From an uncultured Pseudomonas sp. (lineage in GTDB: Bacteria; Pseudomonadota; Gammaproteobacteria; Pseudomonadales; Pseudomonadaceae): a stretch of DNA of 15,372 nt. The notes beneath the pieces were generated by a model. The model was not told where the DNA came from, ran no database searches, and was given only the letters and a program-made list of their open reading frames with translations. The translations under genes and the position numbers were made by a program. This document shows positions 12,036-15,372 of this stretch, one piece after another. The stretch covers positions 1 to 15,372 of the forward strand of contig NZ_CAMPHV010000075.1 in NCBI RefSeq assembly GCF_946886105.1, read 5' to 3'. Numbering within the stretch: the first letter of the stretch is position 1; every line of letters begins with the position of its first letter.

Positions 12036-12045
12036 CATGCACCCC
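12013..12045 (+). repeat. Long inverted repeat covering the rpsL promoter
   Basis: TGAGTCT (12020-12026) and AGACTCA (12031-12037) form a perfect 7-base inverted repeat around CATT, overlapping the -10 element. The symmetry continues outwards: G19-T38, C18-G39, G17-C40, then, past an unpaired A41, GGGG (12013-12016) with CCCC (12042-12045). This makes a 14-pair dyad with one bulge that spans the promoter spacer, the -10 and the likely start site. It could be a repressor site, or a hairpin in RNA reading through from rpoC; there is no T run after it. Confidence 0.75.
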
Positions 12046-12128
12046 TAAATTTGGCAGGGCGAATGCTCTGCCATTTTTTGCGTTTGTTGAAAATAAATAG
12101 TGTCGCAAGACAACAGTGGAGCTAGTAG
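12041..12128 (+). promoter_or_regulatory. rpsL leader with attenuator
   Basis: The 5' leader of the str operon runs from the predicted start site to the rpsL ATG. It holds an early terminator (12052-12079) and then a loosely folded A/T-rich stretch, where TTGCG (12078-12082) could pair with CGCAA (12104-12108), and, as an alternative, TGTTG (12085-12089) with CAACA (12111-12115). From memory, a Pseudomonas rpsL leader was proposed as an attenuator in a published computational survey of premature terminators; this sequence fits that description. No leader peptide ORF fits before the terminator. Confidence 0.75.
12052..12079 (+). terminator. Premature terminator (attenuator) before rpsL
   Basis: TGGCAGGGC (12052-12060) pairs with GCTCTGCCA (12065-12073) over 9 bp, including one G-T pair, with loop GAAT, followed by TTTTTT (12074-12079). 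It has the longest T run of any terminator here and lies about 38 bases into the transcript made from the promoter at 12007-12035, 50 bases before rpsL. Confidence 0.92.
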
Positions 12129-12500
12129 ATGGCAACTATCAACCAGCTGGTACGTCAGCCGCGTAAGCGTATCGTCGAGAAATCCGACGTGCCTGCGCTG
12201 CAGAACTGCCCGCAACGTCGTGGCGTATGCACTCGCGTGTATACCACTACGCCGAAAAAACCTAACTCGGCATTGCGTAAAGTTTGCCGTGTGCGTCTGA
12301 CCAACGGTTTCGAGGTTTCCTCGTACATCGGTGGTGAAGGCCACAACCTGCAAGAGCACAGCGTTGTCCTGATCCGTGGCGGCCGTGTAAAAGACTTGCC
12401 GGGTGTTCGTTATCACACCGTGCGCGGTTCTTTGGATACTTCCGGCGTTAAAGGTCGTAACCAGGGTCGCTCGAAGTACGGTACTAAGCGTCCTAAGTGA
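12129..12500 (+). CDS. rpsL: 30S ribosomal protein S12
   Basis: S12 sits at the decoding centre of the 30S subunit and controls translational accuracy; streptomycin binds next to it. The 123-residue product is full length for the family. The [18 protein letters not shown] segment (39-56) contains K43, and [17 protein letters not shown] contains K88, D89 and P91. These are the susceptible-type residues at the positions where streptomycin resistance or dependence usually arises. D89 is the residue normally methylthiolated by RimO. The ATG has GGAG at 12118-12121, spaced 7 bases. It is the first gene of the str operon, directly behind its own promoter and attenuator. Confidence 0.99.
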
Positions 12501-12553
12501 TAGGCGCTTGCACTGAATTGCAGTTTTCTATTTTTCTGAGTCGATAAGAGTAA

Positions 12554-13088
<535 letters not shown>

Positions 13089-13118
13089 TTTTTGCGCTTC
13101 TAAATTTGCGAGGGCTTT

Positions 13119-15221
13119 ATGGCTCGTACTACACCGATTAACCGTTACCGTAACATCGGTATCGTGGCTCACGTGGATGCGGGTAAAACCACGACCACCG
13201 AGCGTGTCCTGTTCTATACAGGCGTAAACCACAAGATGGGCGAAGTGCACGACGGTGCCGCGACCATGGACTGGATGGCGCAGGAGCAGGAGCGTGGTAT
13301 CACTATCACCTCCGCTGCAACTACCGCTTTCTGGGAAGGTTCTGCCAAGCAGTTCCCTAAGCATCGCTTCAACATCATCGATACCCCCGGGCACGTTGAC
13401 TTCACCATCGAAGTAGAGCGCTCTCTGCGCGTACTCGACGGCGCGGTCGTGGTGTTCTGTGGTACCTCTGGTGTTGAGCCGCAGTCGGAAACCGTATGGC
13501 GTCAAGCCAACAAGTACGGCGTTCCGCGTCTTGTTTACGTAAACAAGATGGACCGCGCCGGCGCTAACTTCCTGCGCGTGATCGGTCAGATCAAGCAGCG
13601 CCTGGGTCACACCCCGGTGCCGATCCAGTTGGCCATCGGTTCCGAAGACAACTTCCAGGGTCAGATCGATCTGATCAACATGGAAGCGGTTTACTGGGAC
13701 GATGCCGACAAGGGCATGGTTGCTCGTCGCGAAGCCATTCCGGCAGAACTGCAGGAGTTGGCCGAAGAGTGGCGCAGCAACATGGTCGAGGCAGCAGCCG
13801 AAGCCAACGAAGAGCTGATGAACAAGTACCTGGAAGGCGAAGAGCTGACCATTGCTGAAATCAAAGGCGCACTGCGTCAGCGCACCATCGCTGGTGAGAT
13901 CGTTCTGGCTGTCTGCGGTTCTTCGTTCAAGAACAAGGGCGTGCCTCTGGTTCTCGACGCTGTTATCGATTATCTCCCGGCTCCCGTGGATATCCCGGCG
14001 ATCAAGGGTTCCGATGTCGACGACGAAACTGTCGAGATGGAGCGTCACGCAAGCGACGACGAGCCGTTCTCTGCTCTGGCGTTCAAGATTGCCACCGACC
14101 CCTTCGTTGGTACTCTGACGTTCGCTCGCGTTTACTCGGGTGTACTGAGCTCCGGCGACGGCGTTCTGAACTCGGTTAAAGGCAAGAAAGAGCGCGTTGG
14201 TCGTATGGTGCAGATGCACGCCAACAGCCGCGAAGAGATCAAAGAGTGCCGCGCTGGCGACATCGCTGCTCTGATCGGTATGAAGGACGTCACCACCGGT
14301 GACACCCTGTGCTCGCAAGAGAAGCCGATTATCCTGGTTCGCATGGACTTCCCGGAGCCGGTTATCTCGGTTGCCGTTGAGCCGAAGACTAAGGATGACC
14401 AGGAAAAAATGGGTATCGCGCTGGGCAAGCTGGCCCAGGAAGACCCGTCTTTCCGCGTCAAGACCGATGAAGAAACCGGCCAGACCATTATTTCCGGTAT
14501 GGGCGAGCTGCACCTGGACATCCTCGTTGATCGCATGAAGCGCGAGTTCAACGTCGAGGCCAACATCGGTAAGCCGCAGGTTTCCTACCGCGAGAAGATC
14601 ACCAAGAACTGCGAGATCGAAGGCAAATTCGTTCGTCAGTCCGGTGGTCGTGGTCAGTTCGGTCACTGCTGGATCCGCTTCTCCCCGGCAGAAGAGGGTG
14701 TTGAAGGTCTGCAGTTCACCAACGAAGTGGTTGGTGGTGTGGTTCCGAAGGAATACATTCCTGCGATCCAGAAGGGTATCGAGGAGCAGATGAAGAACGG
14801 TGTTGTTGCCGGCTATCCGCTCATCGGCCTGAAGGCTACCGTCTTCGACGGCTCCTACCACGACGTCGACTCCAACGAGATGGCGTTCAAGGTGGCTGCT
14901 TCCATGGCGACCAAGCAACTGGCCCAGAAGGGCGGCGGTGTAGTGCTTGAGCCGATCATGAAGGTAGAAGTTGTAACACCTGAGGACTACATGGGTGACG
15001 TGATGGGTGACCTGAACCGTCGTCGTGGTCTGATTCAGGGAATGGAAGACACAGTGTCCGGCAAGGTTATCCGTGCCGAAGTTCCGCTGGGTGAGATGTT
15101 CGGTTATGCGACCGACGTTCGTTCCATGTCCCAGGGTCGCGCGAGCTACTCCATGGAATTCTCCAAATACTCCGAAGCTCCGTCGAACATCGTCGAAGCA
15201 CTCGTTAAAAAACAAGGCTAA
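13119..15221 (+). CDS. fusA: Elongation factor G (FusA1 type)
   Basis: EF-G is the GTPase that drives translocation of tRNA and mRNA after peptide bond formation and, with RRF, ribosome recycling. The 700-residue product shows the G domain: P-loop AHVDAGKT (17-24), DTPGHVDF (88-95, with the catalytic H92), and NKMD (142-145). Domain II begins near residue 310 ([20 protein letters not shown]). The later domains III-V include [21 protein letters not shown] and the domain IV stretch up to [15 protein letters not shown], with [13 protein letters not shown] in domain V. The ATG has GAGGG (13110-13114) upstream at a short 4-base spacing. Its place in the str operon between rpsG and tuf marks it as the housekeeping copy; pseudomonads usually also have a distant fusA2. 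Confidence 0.99.
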   Translation: MARTTPINRYRNIGIVAHVDAGKTTTTERVLFYTGVNHKMGEVHDGAATMDWMAQEQERGITITSAATTAFWEGSAKQFPKHRFNIIDTPGHVDFTIEVERSLRVLDGAVVVFCGTSGVEPQSETVWRQANKYGVPRLVYVNKMDRAGANFLRVIGQIKQRLGHTPVPIQLAIGSEDNFQGQIDLINMEAVYWDDADKGMVARREAIPAELQELAEEWRSNMVEAAAEANEELMNKYLEGEELTIAEIKGALRQRTIAGEIVLAVCGSSFKNKGVPLVLDAVIDYLPAPVDIPAIKGSDVDDETVEMERHASDDEPFSALAFKIATDPFVGTLTFARVYSGVLSSGDGVLNSVKGKKERVGRMVQMHANSREEIKECRAGDIAALIGMKDVTTGDTLCSQEKPIILVRMDFPEPVISVAVEPKTKDDQEKMGIALGKLAQEDPSFRVKTDEETGQTIISGMGELHLDILVDRMKREFNVEANIGKPQVSYREKITKNCEIEGKFVRQSGGRGQFGHCWIRFSPAEEGVEGLQFTNEVVGGVVPKEYIPAIQKGIEEQMKNGVVAGYPLIGLKATVFDGSYHDVDSNEMAFKVAASMATKQLAQKGGGVVLEPIMKVEVVTPEDYMGDVMGDLNRRRGLIQGMEDTVSGKVIRAEVPLGEMFGYATDVRSMSQGRASYSMEFSKYSEAPSNIVEALVKKQG

Positions 15222-15251
15222 TCCGCCCCTTTAGGCAAGAGGTTCACTGTC

Positions 15252-15372
15252 GTGGCTAAAGAAAAATTTGAACGTAATAAACCGCACGTCAACGTCGGCA
15301 CCATCGGTCACGTTGACCACGGTAAAACCACTCTGACCGCTGCTCTGACTCGTGTGTGCTCCGAAGTATTCG
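15252..15372 (+). CDS. tuf: Elongation factor Tu, N-terminal part only (cut by window edge)
   Basis: EF-Tu delivers aminoacyl-tRNA to the ribosome as a GTP complex. Only the first 40 codons are inside the window. They start at GTG with AGAGG (15238-15242) 9 bases upstream and encode [20 protein letters not shown], continuing with the P-loop [10 protein letters not shown] and [11 protein letters not shown]. This is unmistakable EF-Tu. The gene continues beyond base 15372. It begins 30 bases after fusA without a terminator or promoter between, so it is the last str-operon gene (tufA position). A second tuf copy is expected just upstream of the tRNA-Trp outside the left edge, as in other pseudomonads (inference). 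Confidence 0.97.
   Translation, partial: MAKEKFERNKPHVNVGTIGHVDHGKTTLTAALTRVCSEVF

Overview
This window is a chromosomal block from a gamma-proteobacterium, almost certainly a Pseudomonas (in the broad sense). RpoB, RpoC and EF-G have the lengths and residue patterns I remember for that genus, and the order tRNA-Trp, secE, nusG, rplKAJL, rpoBC, rpsL, rpsG, fusA, tuf, with the str genes directly after rpoC, is the Pseudomonas arrangement; E. coli has these two clusters far apart. The species cannot be fixed from the sequence alone. Every gene is on the + strand, all reading frames look intact, and nothing suggests mobile DNA or gene transfer.

Layout. Positions 1-63 are the 3' part of tRNA-Trp(CCA), followed without a visible terminator by secE (protein export) and nusG (transcription elongation). 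A 12-bp terminator closes this unit at 1038-1066. Next come the ribosomal stalk genes rplK-rplA and rplJ-rplL. Each pair is preceded by a structured leader that fits known autoregulation: a candidate L1 target before rplK and an L10-type leader before rplJ. A second strong terminator/attenuator (3462-3490) separates rplL from rpoB. rpoB and rpoC, the two large RNA polymerase subunits, are separated by a 64-base spacer carrying a stable hairpin, and rpoC begins with TTG after a very strong ribosome binding site.

A terminator follows rpoC, then a clear sigma70-type promoter, then almost at once a second, strong terminator only about 38 bases into the new transcript: an attenuator in front of the str operon (rpsL, rpsG, fusA, tuf). 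The space between rpsL and rpsG is long and can fold, as expected of an S7 feedback site. The last 121 bases are the start of tuf (EF-Tu).

Together the genes make the transcription and translation core: polymerase, its elongation factor, the ribosomal factor-binding stalk, the decoding-site protein S12, S7, and the elongation factors EF-G and EF-Tu. I found no previously undescribed system. The most interesting material is regulatory: the rpsL promoter-attenuator unit and the long dyad covering that promoter, the candidate L1 operator, and the processing or attenuation hairpins between genes. Drug-target positions in RpoB and S12 carry the ordinary susceptible residues.
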